Below are positions 1-12,370 of a stretch of DNA of 64,000 nt, in pieces. Each line of letters opens with the position of its first letter. The first letter of the stretch is position 1. This stretch comes from Rhizophlyctis rosea. Taxonomy: Eukaryota; Chytridiomycota; Chytridiomycetes; Rhizophlyctidales; Rhizophlyctidaceae. The notes below the pieces were generated by a model that did no database searches, was not told the origin of the DNA, and was given only the letters and a program-made list of their open reading frames with translations. Position numbers and translations under genes: made by a program. The DNA is taken from the NCBI GenBank assembly GCA_027596075.1, contig JADGJC010000159.1, positions 27,995 to 91,994 on the forward strand. Direction: 5' to 3'.

Positions 1-1418
1 GGCGTACCCGATGAGGAGGGTGGAGTTGAGGAGGTGCATACGGAGGGGGTTAACGGGTATTGGAGAGGTGGTGATTCTTTGAGTGAGGGTGCCGGTTCGG
101 GTGGACCAGATCAGGAGGGTTGGGTCGAGAGCCATGGAGCAGAGGATGGTTTCGTTCATCTATGTTAAGAGGGAGCAAAGACAATAAATGAACGCATTAA
201 TCCTTTTCTTTTCATATGAAGCCTCCCCTTTGTTTGCTGGTGCAAAATTTTGGGACGTCTTGCTGCAGGATTTCTGAAATTTGTCCAGACCCTACGAAGT
301 CGAAAATCACAATGAAGAGGAACTTACCACGATCCCAATAACAGGGCCCGCATGTCTCATCCCAATCCACTTCAAGCGCGCACCGGCACCTCCACACCTG
401 ACAACATCCAGCTCCCAAAATCGCAGGACCCCGCTTGTGTCGCCGCACGCGAGGGCGGAGCGGCCGTTGAAGTTTAGGGCGGATATGGATGACATGCCGG
501 TGTGGGTGAGGGAGGCAAGGGGTTTGAGAGTGGGGAGGTGGCGGAGTTGGAGGGTTGTGTCCTGACAATGAGAAGCGGTCAATGATTATGGAGTGGGGAG
601 GGAGAGAAAGTGCAGGTGGGGCTTACCTTGCTACCGGTAACGACAATACCGTACTTGGCGTCGATGGAAGTGATTGGAGCGCTGTGAGGTTGGTTTTGTG
701 ATTAGTGATGGATGCTCTTGCATGGTTGGAGGGTTTGGACGGAAAAATCTTTAAGATCACCTATGAGCTTGCACCTCGTTTGGTGACGGAACCTTCTCCC
801 TCATATCCTTCCTCGCCGTGCCGTCCTTCGTAACATCTGATACCAAAAGGGACCCGTCGGGTCGTCCTTCAATAAGGAGAGTTTGGTTATGTATCTGGTG
901 GGGAAGGGAATGAGTCCCAGACGGGATGTTGAATGAAACGTTCAAAGATGCCACAATAACAAGATGCTTAGAAAACTCACATCAACACAACACCTCACCC
1001 CACCCCACCCGCCCAATAACCCCTCGCTTCCACTCCCACATCCCTTCACACCCCTCCCACCACCACAGATTACACCCTCCTCCCTCCTCCTCCGTGCATA
1101 AAGTTCATAATACCCTCCACAGTCCTTCATCCCCATTCGATCACCCACGGCATCACATACGTCCCTCCACGTGCGTGCGCAAATGCGGCGCCAGAAGGCG
1201 TCGGTTTCGGGTGTGTGGGTTAGGGTTTGGTGGAGGTGGAGGGATGTTGCGGCGAGGAGGGTGAGGCATTTTGGGGGGAGGTAGGGGATGAGGGAGAGGT
1301 GGATGTCTTGGGGGAGGGTTTCGAGGGTGGGTGTTTGTGTGGGGGGGGGTGGGGGTGGTGGGGGTGTGGGTTGGGTGTGTGGGGGGGTTGTGGGGGGGGG
1401 GGGGGGGCCCCCGGACAT
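1..1418 (-). CDS. F-box/WD40-repeat protein (3' end cut by window edge)
   Basis: Likely the substrate-recognition subunit of an SCF ubiquitin ligase. The start ATG is at 1418-1416. A proline-rich leader of about 30 residues, partly encoded by a 16-G run, precedes an F-box at about residues 32-75 that opens LETLPQDIHLSLIPYLPPK. After the first intron the frame shows WD40-type blades, including VLRFWELD and PTLLIWSTRTGTL. Exons read as 1418..~1000, ~966..761, 681..627, 561..328 and 159..1; the junctions of the last three keep phase. The first intron is uncertain, because the best-fitting GTGAGG...CTAAG pair would be only about 32 nt. The protein runs off the window, so blade number and substrate class are unknown. 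F-box followed by WD40 is the FBXW architecture; I do not recognise the orthologue. Confidence 0.75.
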
Positions 1419-3143
1419 TTGGAGGGGATGGTACGGGTGATGTGGCGATGTTGGGTTGAAACTTGGAAGGGGGAGAGAATGATGTTGAGTTGGGTGGATG
1501 GGGGCTTGGAAGGATTTGTCAGTCACTTTGGAGGAGAGAAGAAAATATGGTTTCAACGACATTGAAGAATGGCAGAAGTTCATGCAGAGTATGTTCAAAT
1601 GGTCAATCTTGTCGATGACTCTGCACATCTCCATGCCGATCATGCGTACCTTACGAGAAAACCCAAACGCCCTAAAAAGCTACACCCCAACTTACCAGTA
1701 CTACCACGGACAAGGACAAAAATCACCGATAGATCATGAAATTTCTCGCCAAGAAAATTGATAACAAAATAGAAGAACCCCTTTCCGCAATCCAACTCCA
1801 ACTATTGACATTGGCACATCCCGGCCGAATTTTAAGTTTTCCTGCCCTCTCACAAGAGAGCCAGGAAATAATCTCCTATCAGCACAATTTTCATCCATGA
1901 CCCCATTTGGCCAGTGTCGGGCTTGGCTGTGATCAAGAGTAGCCATGGAATCAGTGACCTCTTCAACATCATGTGGATGCAATTTACCGGCCGCATCAAG
2001 ACCATCTCTTCAGGCAATTCATGCAAGGACCACTTTTTAGTGCCGACAGCTCCGATCTCTTTATCGGCATATGCATCAGATATGACGGCCAACGGTCTTT
2101 CTTGGCATTCATTGATCGTTTAATGGACTTTCAAGTGGTTCTAAATGGTTTTTCCAGCGCTTAATGTGAAGGGGGAGATTTTTGGAATACACCCTGTGGC
2201 GCAGCTCACGCGATTTTGGTGGCCACCGCATGATGGCACATAACAGGACGAAAGATGACGGTCTCAGAGCCAGGTAGCCCATAGAGAAACCACATGTAGT
2301 GAATTGTGAGGACGTGATATTATTGGCCGATACATTTGCCTCCCACAGAGCGTGTGACGTGCTGGGATGTAGACACTATCAGATTTGATGGTTCATAACT
2401 CTTTCCCACGATCGAATTTCCTCCTTTACACCTTTTCCCTCTTTTACCGTTTTTGCTCTCTCCACCAAAAACCATGCACGACGCCGATACTTACATAACC
2501 GCAGCACACAATGCAACAGTCACCTAGCGCCGGCAGCTTCAATAGGGCTCAAGGGGCTTGACCGCCAAGCAAAAGGGCTGGGGACCAATGGACCCTGATT
2601 GATCGTCAAAATCTGGCCCGACTAGGACCCATACCACCCTGATCTCCCGGCCCGACTGAAGCACATCAGTGACGAACTATGCTAGCCATGATGCTAGTAG
2701 CACCATTGGGGCCTAGGAAAGGTGAGCCTCTTACTCCGCTATTACGGAATGGTTGACAAGATCGACGCTACCCTGCCAAGAAAAAGAAGCCAACAGACCT
2801 CATGATGCTATGAGGGATTGACAAGTCGGGCCAGGATTGATGTAGCCATTAGAGAAGGTCATTCTGTCATCTTTGTCATCCGAGTTTTGAGGGTTTGGTG
2901 GGTTTTTTTTGCGCGGGATTTACATGGCGGCGATCTCCCTTTGATGGGGAAAATACAAAAGGGACTAGACTGCCGTTCCATCTCCCATTCTTTCTCTCAT
3001 CACTCGTCTGTTGGGTTTCTCTTGTCTCCCATTTCCTGCAGAACGAACCTGTTACACCTACGCAGAAACCAGATCTTGGAGAGCAGTCTTCGATACACAT
3101 TACATTTCGTATCCGACAACGGGAAAAAACCATCTTCTACACT
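1419..3143. other. Intergenic, no convincing gene
   Basis: The divergent space between the F-box/WD40 gene and the secreted repeat protein. An 87-codon plus-strand ORF at 1498-1761 has mixed protein-like composition (starts MGAWKDLSVTLEERRKYGF) but no recognisable domain and no splice partner. The stretch 2560-2700 repeats a GGCCCGACT motif twice. The last 150 bases before 3144 are probably promoter and 5' leader of the next gene. I see no RNA gene. Confidence 0.4.
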
Positions 3144-6100
3144 ATGCACGGGTGGACATCTGTCGCGCTCCTGCTTCTGTCTGCGTCGGCTACGGCCGTT
3201 GAGGGGCTTCCTGCCTTTCCATTCCCATTGCCAAAACGTGAGTTGCGAAAAGTGACATTGAAAGCGGAATGGCTCCTGTTCGAGCATCAGATATCTAACT
3301 TGACTCCCCTCATGCACGACAGTGATGGAAAGATCCCCCGAACCCGCCTCCCAGAGCAGCACCACCCGCCTCCAATGTCTCGCCCAATGCCGCGCCGTCT
3401 ACCGCCAAACCACATCCATCTGCCGCACCCAAGGCTGGCAACAGAGCTGCAAAAACATCCGGGACACCTACGACGACGATTGCCGCAGCGCCTGTGAGAG
3501 CGGTCAGCCGACGCCCCCCATCTCGCAAGGGATCGGCTCCTGCCGCAAAGCGTGCGAAGCGGCCTACATCGTGCCCGCTTACTGCAAAAAGAACGAGAAT
3601 ACGAAGGAGTGCAAGCGGTACCGCAGGAATTACAACACGATTTGTGAGAGTTCTTGCTCGGATGGGTTGGAGGCTGCGGCGAGTAGTACTCCTACTACTT
3701 CGAAGACAGCGAGGACGAGGAAGACGAGAACTTCCAGGACCAAGTCTACCAAAACTTCTTCCTCTACAACCACTTCTTTTTCCACCACTATCACCACCAC
3801 CACTCCTCCCCCCGTTGTAGCCACCATCAACTCGGAAATCACAAACGTCCAAAGCGCCATCGCCTCCCTACACTCTGCCGTTGAGAGTGCGGCTTCTCAA
3901 ACTATCGCTGTTCCGACCCCAGCAGCAGCATCTGAAGCCGCGCAGGCATTGGAAACCCAAATCGAGGAAGTGCAGAACAAAATCTCCTCCCTCTACTACC
4001 AAGCTGCAGTGTCAACCGCGAATCAGGCTGTCGCTACTCAGGTTGGTATTTCCATTAAATATGTGCATCAATGGATCCACATATGCTAATTCCTCATATC
4101 TTCACCCAGATCGCAAACGCTCACAGCGTCCTCGCCTCCCTCGTCAACGCCGTCGACGCTATCGCCACTTCTGCTGCCGCCGCTGAAGCGTCTTCCACTT
4201 CTTCGGCTGAAGAAGAGACCTCTGCCACCATCGCACCTGTCATTTCCCCGGTCCAGGAAGTCATCCAAAGCCAAATTGACGACATCCAGGCCCAACTTTC
4301 CACCCTTTACGAGGCTGCCTCCAGTGCTTCCGGCTCGCCCGCGGTTCAGACTCAGGTCGCCCAGGCAGAGAATGCTCTCCAATCTCTAGTTTCTGTCGCT
4401 GAAGCCATCGCTACTCCCGCCCTCACTACTACTGCGGAGGAAGGCAGCGGCACGACCACAACCACTTCGGAGGAAAGCAGTAGCACGATCACACCCGCTG
4501 CTGCTGAGGCTGAGGCTTTGGCTACGCAGTATGCCAATGTTGAGGAAGAGTTGTATAGCTTGTACGATGCGGAGACTGTGAACTCGGCTATTGAGACTCA
4601 GATAGCTCGTGCGGAGACTAGGTTGGTATCTCACGATACTTTTACAAGTGATGATGTTGCATATGTACTGATGCCTTCTTCTCATCGCTAGGTTGTCGCA
4701 AATCGAGCAATCCATTGCTGTGCTTCCGCCTGCGCCGTCTGCCACCACTACCGCTGCGGAGGAAACAAGTGCGACCCCAACTACCACTAAAGTTACGAAG
4801 ACAAAGAAGTCGAAGACCACCAAGACGAAGACTACGAAGACCAAGACCACGAAGACGCAGACCACCAAGACTAAGAAGTTCAAGAAAACTACCACCACTT
4901 CGTCTTCTACTTCCACCGAGGCCGCAGAAACCACCAGCGCCCAGGCCACTGCTACCCCCGTCATTCCCCTTCCTGCATTGGAATCTGAAGCCGCGGCCGT
5001 CGGCGAGCAACTCAGTTCCCTCTACGTAGCAGCCTCTTCATACATCGCCGACCCCGCCATCTCTACCGCAATCGCCGGCGTCGAAGACATCCTGGCCTCT
5101 ATCGAATCTGAGATCCAACGGGCTACCCTTACCTCCGAGCCTGCGTCCACCCCTACTCCGGCTGCAGCGGAAGCAATCGAGTCCCGGATTGCCGTCATTG
5201 AGGAACAGTTGTCCACCCTTCAAGCTGTTGCAGCCGTCAATACGGACGCTGCGGTGGAGACGCAGATCGCTCAGGTTCAGACTGTCCTTGCGTCCCTTCA
5301 ATCGGCCATTGCGGAACTTCCTACTGCTGAGGCAGAAGCTACCACCACCTCTGCCAACCCCGTCGAAGCCCTTGAGACTCACCTTTCTTCCCTCCTTGAG
5401 GAAGCGTCTACCACAGCCGCCGAGATCGCCTCTCAAGCTGCCCCCGCCGAAACCACTACCTCCAACCCTGTCAAAGACCTCGAGGAACAAATCAACAGCG
5501 CCGAGGCGGAACTGACGTCCCTCGGTGAAGTTCTTGCCTCTGCTACCGGTATTGCGCAAGCCCCACTCCAAACCGCGGTCAACGAAGCGGAAGACGCCCT
5601 TGAAACCCTCCTGGAACTTGCCTCCTCCCTTGAAGCCGAAGCTCCGTCCACAACCGCCCCCTTCGTCCCCGCCCTCGAAACCCAGATTGCCGCTGTGGAA
5701 GAGCAGCTGAGCTCCCTCTATGACGCTGCCGGAACGGTGACAAGCGGCCCTATTGCTACCGCCATTTCTCAAGTTGAGGATACTCTCTCTTCCCTCGTTG
5801 CGGCCGCGGAACAAGCGACTGCGCCTCCTCAAGCTTCTGCTTCTCTGCCGCCTGCTGTTCAGACTGTTGTTGAGTCCGCCGTGTCTGCTGCGCAAGGTGG
5901 TGCAGCTTCGACCAGTTCTGCTGCTGCTGCCACAATCACAAGCATCACAACCACCACCACCAAAACGACAAAGACCAAGAAGAGCAAGACCACGACCACG
6001 ACTTCAAACCGCCAAGCTACGGTCACAATTACGGAAACGTCTACATCCATCTCGACTACCACTGCCACGTCCACCATCACCCGCACCCGTACAAAGACCG

Positions 6101-6546
6101 TTACTGCATCGCCTGTAACCGTCTATCTCCGTGCCTCCTCAACCGTCGCCACCTTCTCCAAAACCATCGTCCAAACTGAAGCTGCAGGAGGTGCCGCCCA
6201 AACCACCGCCTCAGCCGCTGAAACCTCCACGTCTTCCCAAGCAACAACAGCAGCACCTACCACCACCCAACAACAACCCGCCATCGAAACAGCCCTGGCA
6301 TCCCAACTCCGCACCATCTCCTCCGCCGCCGCCCAACAAACCGGTACAGCCTCCGCATCCGCACACGCAGCGATCCAAACCGCTGCGGCGTCCATCTCCT
6401 CTCTCGTCGTTTCCGAGGGCGCCCCGACGCAGCTTGCGGAAAGCATTGTGAGCCAAGCTACGGCTACTGGGACGGCTGTTGCGACAGCTATTGCGTCGGG
6501 GGCTGGGTCGGCGCAGGCTACGGTCGGAGCTCCGCCTCCGTTGTAA
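3144..6546 (+). CDS. Large secreted cell-surface protein: Cys-rich domain plus helical repeats
   Basis: A secreted protein of about 1059 residues. The signal peptide is MHGWTSVALLLLSASATAVEG, followed by a Kex2-like LPK/R region. Four exons were phase-checked: 3144-3237, 3323-4041, 4110-4621 and 4692-6546. Residues about 40-140 carry evenly spaced cysteines (LQCLAQCRAVYRQ, SCKNIRDTYDDDCRSACE, SCRKACEAAY). Then come about seven or eight diverged modules of about 50 residues, each with an ETQIAxVEExLSSLYxAA half and a TQIAQxExxLxSLxxAxE half, predicted amphipathic helices. Ser/Thr/Lys-rich linkers with TKTKKSKTTKT-type runs separate them and look O-glycosylated. There is no C-terminal hydrophobic GPI signal; it ends VGAPPPL. 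The function is unknown; an extracellular matrix, adhesion or wall role is inferred. No family was recognised. Confidence 0.85.
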
Positions 6547-7362
6547 GGAGGGAGATGTGAAGAAAAGTTGAAGAGGGGGTTGTAATTGTTTAGTTTTTTT
6601 TTTGTATACTTGTAAGAAAAAGTTTTGGAGGGGGAGTTGAGGAGGGAGTAGGGGAGGAAAGGGGGGTTGTTTCTGTACCATACACTCATACACATTAACA
6701 AGCACGCACAAACATGATCGCAGTAGTTAATATAAGGTGTTTTATCATTTGTCCAAGTATATTGTTTGGGTTTCACTTCTGAGGCGTGTGTCGAAGTTTC
6801 AAGTGTGCAAGGCATTTGAGAATTCTTGCGGTTGGTATAGTGTCGGGTAGCCACTTTGTTGCATTTTGAGAGTTGCCGTTTGCATCTTGCATCAGGTCTT
6901 CGCTCTGAAATCCGTACGTGTTGAGATCAATTGCATATGCTGGTGGTGTCATTGAATACTTGAGGAATTGAATTGTGAAGGAAAACGGTGGGAATTGTTT
7001 CTTCCATTCCCAATTATTCCCTCCCGGTTCAAGGGAAGGGACATCGCCAATAGGACCCTGATTATGTGTGGCTTGGCTTTTGGTGACTGATGATCATGTC
7101 ACCCACCTTGGAAGCTTGAGCACCACCTCCCTCACCCGTAACTTTTGGAGCCTTCAACACCTCCAAACTTCTCACTGCTTTACCAAAAACTACCCAAAAT
7201 CGCCTTTCCCATACCATAACACAACAGCTAGACCGTACACAAGGCGCTGACCGTGAAGCTGGACGGAAAGGGCATCTCCTCTGCCCTTCAAAATCGATAG
7301 ACTTCGTGCTTGACACCAAACCAACGAGCCCGGCACCGTGCAACGTTTCGTGACTAACAACG
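6547..7362. other. Intergenic: 3' UTR and promoter region
   Basis: The stretch between the secreted-protein stop and the chromodomain-gene start. The first 150 bases are T- and G-rich 3' UTR-like sequence. No ORF with domain content or RNA gene was seen. Confidence 0.4.
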
Positions 7363-10300
7363 ATGAAGCGACGAAGGGACGAGTCCGAATCGGAAGAAAG
7401 CGACTCAGGCTCCGAAACAGACTCTTCTTCTGAGGAATCCGATGTGAAGGACGACGACCTCAATCCGGCTGACTGGGGCAACAAGGGTAAGTTGCTGCCG
7501 ATTTCTATATACACGTCGGAGGAGTTGCGCTTCACATCACTCTTCTTTCAACCATACAGACTGGCTAGTGAAGCAAATATTACGGTGCAAGTGGGACTAT
7601 AATGCAGAGCTGAAGTGAGCATAGTTGGTGTCAATATCCGTAGTCACAAGAGAAATATATTTATGTCGGTTCACCAGACCAGACTGGATGTTCCTCATAG
7701 ACTGGGAGCCCACGATGAGGAAGAACGGAAGTGAGTGTGTGGTCAATATCAATGCAGACCATGATTGAGGTTTGCTGGCTGACATATTGCGTTTTATTCA
7801 TATTAGCGTGGAAACATTGGGAACCTACTTGGCAGCCCAACAAAGATGTGGTACGTCGAAGTAACATGGAGAGGAAGGAAATGGGGAGTGAAAGAAGTAG
7901 ACTAGGGAACTGGAAGCATTGCACTAGAGTTTAAAAGTTTTTATGCAAATGGGTGCAATGGATGAAGGTCTGGAGCGGCTATGGTTATGTGAAGGGCCAG
8001 AAAGGAAACTTGTGGGCGCATAAATCAGACGTCCAGTGATCAAAGCTGATTGGGCTGAGCGGCCGTCTCGCCATGGGTCACCAAAAGCAGTATGCCGAGC
8101 TAATCTTTTCAATATTCCTCAGCCAAATAGACTTCAGATACAATACAGCAAGAACTCCCGAGAGAGCTATTGTCCTGTTTGCCAGAGATCACTCAACCCT
8201 CCAAAACAAGAGAGAGATGCCAAAGGTCGGAAGAAGAAACGAGTGAGACATTGCAAGAAATGCCGATTCTTTCACGAATATTTCTGGGACAAGTATGGTA
8301 TCGACATACAGCGACCGTGCCGTATTAATGAGGAAACGGGGAAGCATGAATGGTGGGACTATACATACGAGGAGGAATTCAAAAATGCCTGGGAGAAGCA
8401 GACAAAGCGAGAGCAAAAGGAAAAGGAGAGAGAACGAAGGAAGGAGGAGAAGAAGCGACAAAAAGGGGAGGAGAGGAAGAACCACATGAAGCGACGAGGG
8501 ATCATACAAATCAGTGATTCTGAGGACGACGATCATGTGCCGGCCGGGAAACCTTCGACGGGATCTTCTGATAGCAAAGTGAATGAAGTGGAGCAGGCGG
8601 GACGGGAAGAAGGCGAGAAGAAGAAGACAAAAGTAGTCATTGGTGCCGATGGAAAGGAGTTTGTCGTCTCGAGGGAGCCTTCTCAGAAAGAAAAAATCGC
8701 GGCACATTCTGAACGGCTGGAGACTGGTCAGGTCCCGCCGAAAGGCGACAGGGCTCAACCTCCAAAACCAGCTCCACCGACAACTTTATCACTTACAGCG
8801 ACGGCATCATCGCCGGGTCTCACCCTCAAAAAGGCCGTACGATCGGAACCGGAGCCTGTGAAATCGAAGCCTTTGACACTCAAAAATCTTCTTTACCCTG
8901 ACCTGGACGAACCAACCTCCTCTTCCTCTCCTACCGCGACTGCATTGCACACCCCGCTTACAACTTCACCAACATCTGCTTACCCTCCTTCATCGGATCC
9001 GTTCCGCGGCCTTTTCGCATCATCACGATCCTACAGTACCGCAAAACCACTTCTGAAGAAACGCCCACCAATCCCCAATCATTCTCGCCCATCAACATCA
9101 ATCCCTAACCATCCCCGCCCTCCGACATCAATCCCTAACCACTCTCACCCATTGACGACCGTTGCCAATCACTCTCGTCCATCACAGTCCGATGCCGCGA
9201 AAGCTGAATCCGCTACGCAACAACCGCAACCCATACCGCGAGCAGATCCGGTTCCGAAGGCACGAACAAGTGCACCGAGTTTACCGAAAGATGCGAATGG
9301 AAAATTGAGGTTGCCGTTTGTGATTGGGCAGTCGCCTCGGGGGGAGACAGTGAAATCTTCGCCGGTTCTCACTCATGCTCTTCCGCCAAAGCCGACGGTG
9401 TCGAATGTGCCAACATCCACAACGCCATTAAAAGATCAAATGTCCATAACCGCTTTAACAAATCCATCTCCTCCCAATGCCTCGTCCACTACCGCACCCG
9501 CTCCAAAGCTAACGCATCAAATCCAGCCAGTCCCCACCACCCCATCCACACCCCAACCCGCACAGAAACCCTCCTTCACTTCTGCTCTCAAATCCACATA
9601 CCCATTCTTCCCTCAACTCCCCACACCCGCCACGCTTCGCGTCAACTTTGCTTTCCCGACCAACTGGTTGGACGGTAACATAAGACCTCCCTTATCTGAA
9701 GACCTCGATCGGTCGTGGGAGGATGGTCCCGTGAATGGGGGCGGACCGTCTTGGGAGGAAGTTCAACGGGGTGTGGAGAGGATGAAAAGGGAGATGGAGG
9801 AGGGCAAGAGGAGGGAGGAGGAGAGGAGGAGGGAGAAGGGGAAGGGGAAGGAGGAGGAAACGAGCGGTGCGGGGAAGGGGAAGGGGAAGGAGGGGGATGA
9901 GGAGAGTGGGAGTGTGGTCAGGAAAGAAGGTGAGGAAAGCAATATTCGGTCCATCATCTCGTGGGAGGATGAGGATGAGGATGAAGATGAATGGGGTGCT
10001 GCCAAAGGGGTTGCCGAAGAAGAGGGAGGGGTTGAAGAAGAAGGAGTTGAAGATGGGGAAGTCGTTGAGGAGACGTTCGTTCCGTTTAAGGGCAATTCGT
10101 TCCTTTTACCGGATCTATCCGGGCCGGCGAAGTGGGACGATGGTGTGGTGGAAGAAGAGGTTGATGAGTATGATGAGTATGAGAATGCGCCAGATGCGCC
10201 GGCGTTGCTTGAGGAGGTGGAGACGGGGGGTGTGGAGGAGGAGGGTGTGGGTGGGAGTAGTGGGGAGGCGGAGAAGAAGAAGGCGGTGGGGACTGGGGGG

Positions 10301-12115
10301 TTGACGTTGGCGCAGATGTTGGCGATGGAGGAGGAAGAGATGGAGGAGGGGGAGGAGATGGAGGAGGGGGAGATTGTTGAGGAAGGTGGTGGGGATGTTG
10401 AAAGCCAGGATGGAGAAGAGGATGTACCTGTTTTTGTGGCGGTTGCGGGGTCGAGCGCTGATTCTGTTTCGACTCCGGTGCCGATCCCTTTTGCGGCCGT
10501 CCCGGCGCCTATCCCTGTTCCCACCCCGATCCCTGTTGCAGCATTCCCGACACCTATTCCATCCATGGGTGTGCCCTCACCGATTACCACAATTGCAACA
10601 CCTGCTTCCGCGCCAACTCCAATCCCTGTCGCGGCGTTGCCAACGCCTACTCCTGTTGCCAATGTTCCTACACCGGTCGCCACAGTCCCTACTCCCGTTG
10701 CCAATGTTCCTACACCAATTGCCACCATTCCTACACCTGTTGCCAACGTTCACATACCGATCGCCACAATCCCGACTCCTGTTGCCAATGTTCCCACACC
10801 GATCGGCACAATTCCTACTCCTGTTGCAAATTTTCCCGCATCGATCGCCACTCTCCCCACACCAAGTCCCAATGTGTCGATCCCAACGCCTATTCCATCC
10901 ATTCCTGCTCCCACGCCCATTCCAGTTGCTGGTATGGAAGTGACAGACGGGCGTGCTGTTGTCGATGAGGACGTTGTGATGGTTGATGCAACTGTTTTGG
11001 AGGATTCTAGTAAGGGAAAGGGAGGTGATGCGGAGGAAGGGAAGGGGAAAGGAGGTGAGGAGGCGGAGGCGGAGAAAGGGGAGGCGAAGGACAAGGCGGT
11101 ATCAACAGTTGCTGATGATGGGCCGGTGCCGAAGGTTGGGGATGGGGGGAAGGTGGGTGGGAGTGTTGGTGTTGGTGTTGGTGGTGCAAAAGCTGCACCT
11201 GGAGGCGTGTCCGTGGAGTTTCTTGAAGATGTGGTAGGTGAGGATGGGCCGGACGCGGTGGCGGCGAAATCGTCTACGTTGAAAGAGAACGTTGCGGCAA
11301 TGGAAGGAGTTGAGATGGCCTTTATGGGAGATTTGGTGGGTGAGAGTGGAAGTAGTCCACCCGTCATGGCGGAGACGGTGAATTTCGTGAATGCGGAGAA
11401 GGGCACGGTGGGAACGGCGGATCGGGCGGTGTCGAGTGTATCCGGATCTAGTGGTGACAAGGGAGGTGCGAGCAGTAGGGATAAAAAGAAGGAAAAAGAA
11501 GACGACTCGCAACGTCGTGCCGTTTTGTACCCCTGGGTGACGGACTTGGAAAAGAGTCCCAAAAAGGCCAGCGGTCCGTCCACCACTTCCTCTATCATCA
11601 CAACAACCGAAGTCCCACCCCCCACACCAGCAGCTCCGCAACAACCTCCCCCTATCACCACCACCATCGCAGCAGCACCTGCACAACAACCCCCTTCAAC
11701 ACCCCAACAACCCTCAAAACGTAAACGCGCCCCATCGACAGCGCCATCCACCCCGTCAGCGACAGACACACCGACAGCCAAACGCCCACGTCGTGCCGCG
11801 GTTGCCGCGGCGGTCAAGATTGAGAGTTCGCCGGGTGTTGTGGGAAGTGATGATGAGGAGGAGGATGGTAAGGGTATGCCTACGCGGGGGAGGGGGAGAG
11901 GGAGGGGACGTGGACGGGGCAGGGGAAGGGGCAGTAGTAGTGGGAAGGGAAGAGTGAGTGGTGGGAAGAAGGGTGGGGATGTTGGGCATGGTGGTTTGGA
12001 AGGCAGTAGTAGTGGTGGGATGAATATTGGGTATGGGTGTGAGTGGGGGACTTGCAGGGAGATGTGTGGAAGTAGGGAGGAGTTGGAGAGGCATTTGCTT
12101 GATGTGCATTTGTGA
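7363..12115 (+). CDS. Chromodomain, zinc-ribbon and C2H2 nuclear protein
   Basis: A probable chromatin-binding protein of roughly 1400 residues. The acidic serine-rich N-terminus (MKRRRDESESEESDSGSETD) leads into a chromodomain split over exons 7363-7486, 7560-7614, 7651-7730 and 7807-7850. It reads WLVKQILRCKWD, then EIYLCRFTRPDWMFLIDWEP and WKHWEPTWQPNKDV, with the aromatic positions expected of a methyl-lysine cage. After one more short Trp-rich exon (about 7942-8030) a long exon encodes a CPVCQ...HCKKC zinc-binding pair in a lysine-rich context. Then follow Glu-rich blocks, a Pro-Thr-Val minisatellite, an RG-rich run (MPTRGRGRGRGRGR) and a C-terminal C2H2-like finger (CEWGTC...HLLDVH). 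Splicing between 7851 and about 8124 is ambiguous. The domain set suggests a heterochromatin or chromatin-remodelling factor; I recognise no orthologue. It is convergent with a sirtuin gene, 255 bp apart. Confidence 0.75.
10470..10930 (+). repeat. Coding minisatellite: PTPVANVPTPIATI units
   Basis: A diverged in-frame tandem array inside the chromodomain gene. The basic unit is about 30 bp (about 10 residues) and pairs into a higher-order unit of about 60 bp that alternates PTPVANV with PTPIATI. The best-conserved copies lie at 10640-10830, with more diverged copies on both sides (PIPVAAF, PTPIPSI). It encodes a disordered Pro/Thr/Val linker and is a likely site of length polymorphism. Confidence 0.85.
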
Positions 12116-12370
12116 GGGTTAGGGTAGGTCAATGCTAGGAATGGGTAGTTCTTGGGCGTAGGGTTAGTCCCAGCATCTCCGCTTTTCTGGAGCAAAGTGT
12201 ATGTAGCTTGGGGAATAGGAAAACCTGTAACCAGCGTAAGGCTACGTGTATTATACAAAACACAAACTTGCAAACCTTGAGAATTGTGCTTTCCCGATCT
12301 TCTGGGGTGGTATCTATTTACAAAGTAAGGTTGCACGGGGTACAGCATACAAAACCCTTATTCCTGAAAT

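Noticed and set aside
5038..5895. 285-codon minus-strand ORF
   Set aside because: Antisense to the helical-repeat coding region; Gly/Arg/Leu-biased composition expected from codon periodicity.
8029..8123. In-frame upstream extension of the long exon (RPVIKADWAERPSRHGSPKA)
   Set aside because: Open and in frame, but no upstream exon gives the required phase. A phase-0 intron 8031-8123 with a good TTCCTCAG acceptor fits better. Left open rather than called.
9763..12348. Very long minus-strand open frames (327 and 532 codons)
   Set aside because: They are antisense to the chromodomain gene's repetitive Glu-, Pro- and Gly-rich coding sequence, have low-complexity Ser/Pro content and no domains.
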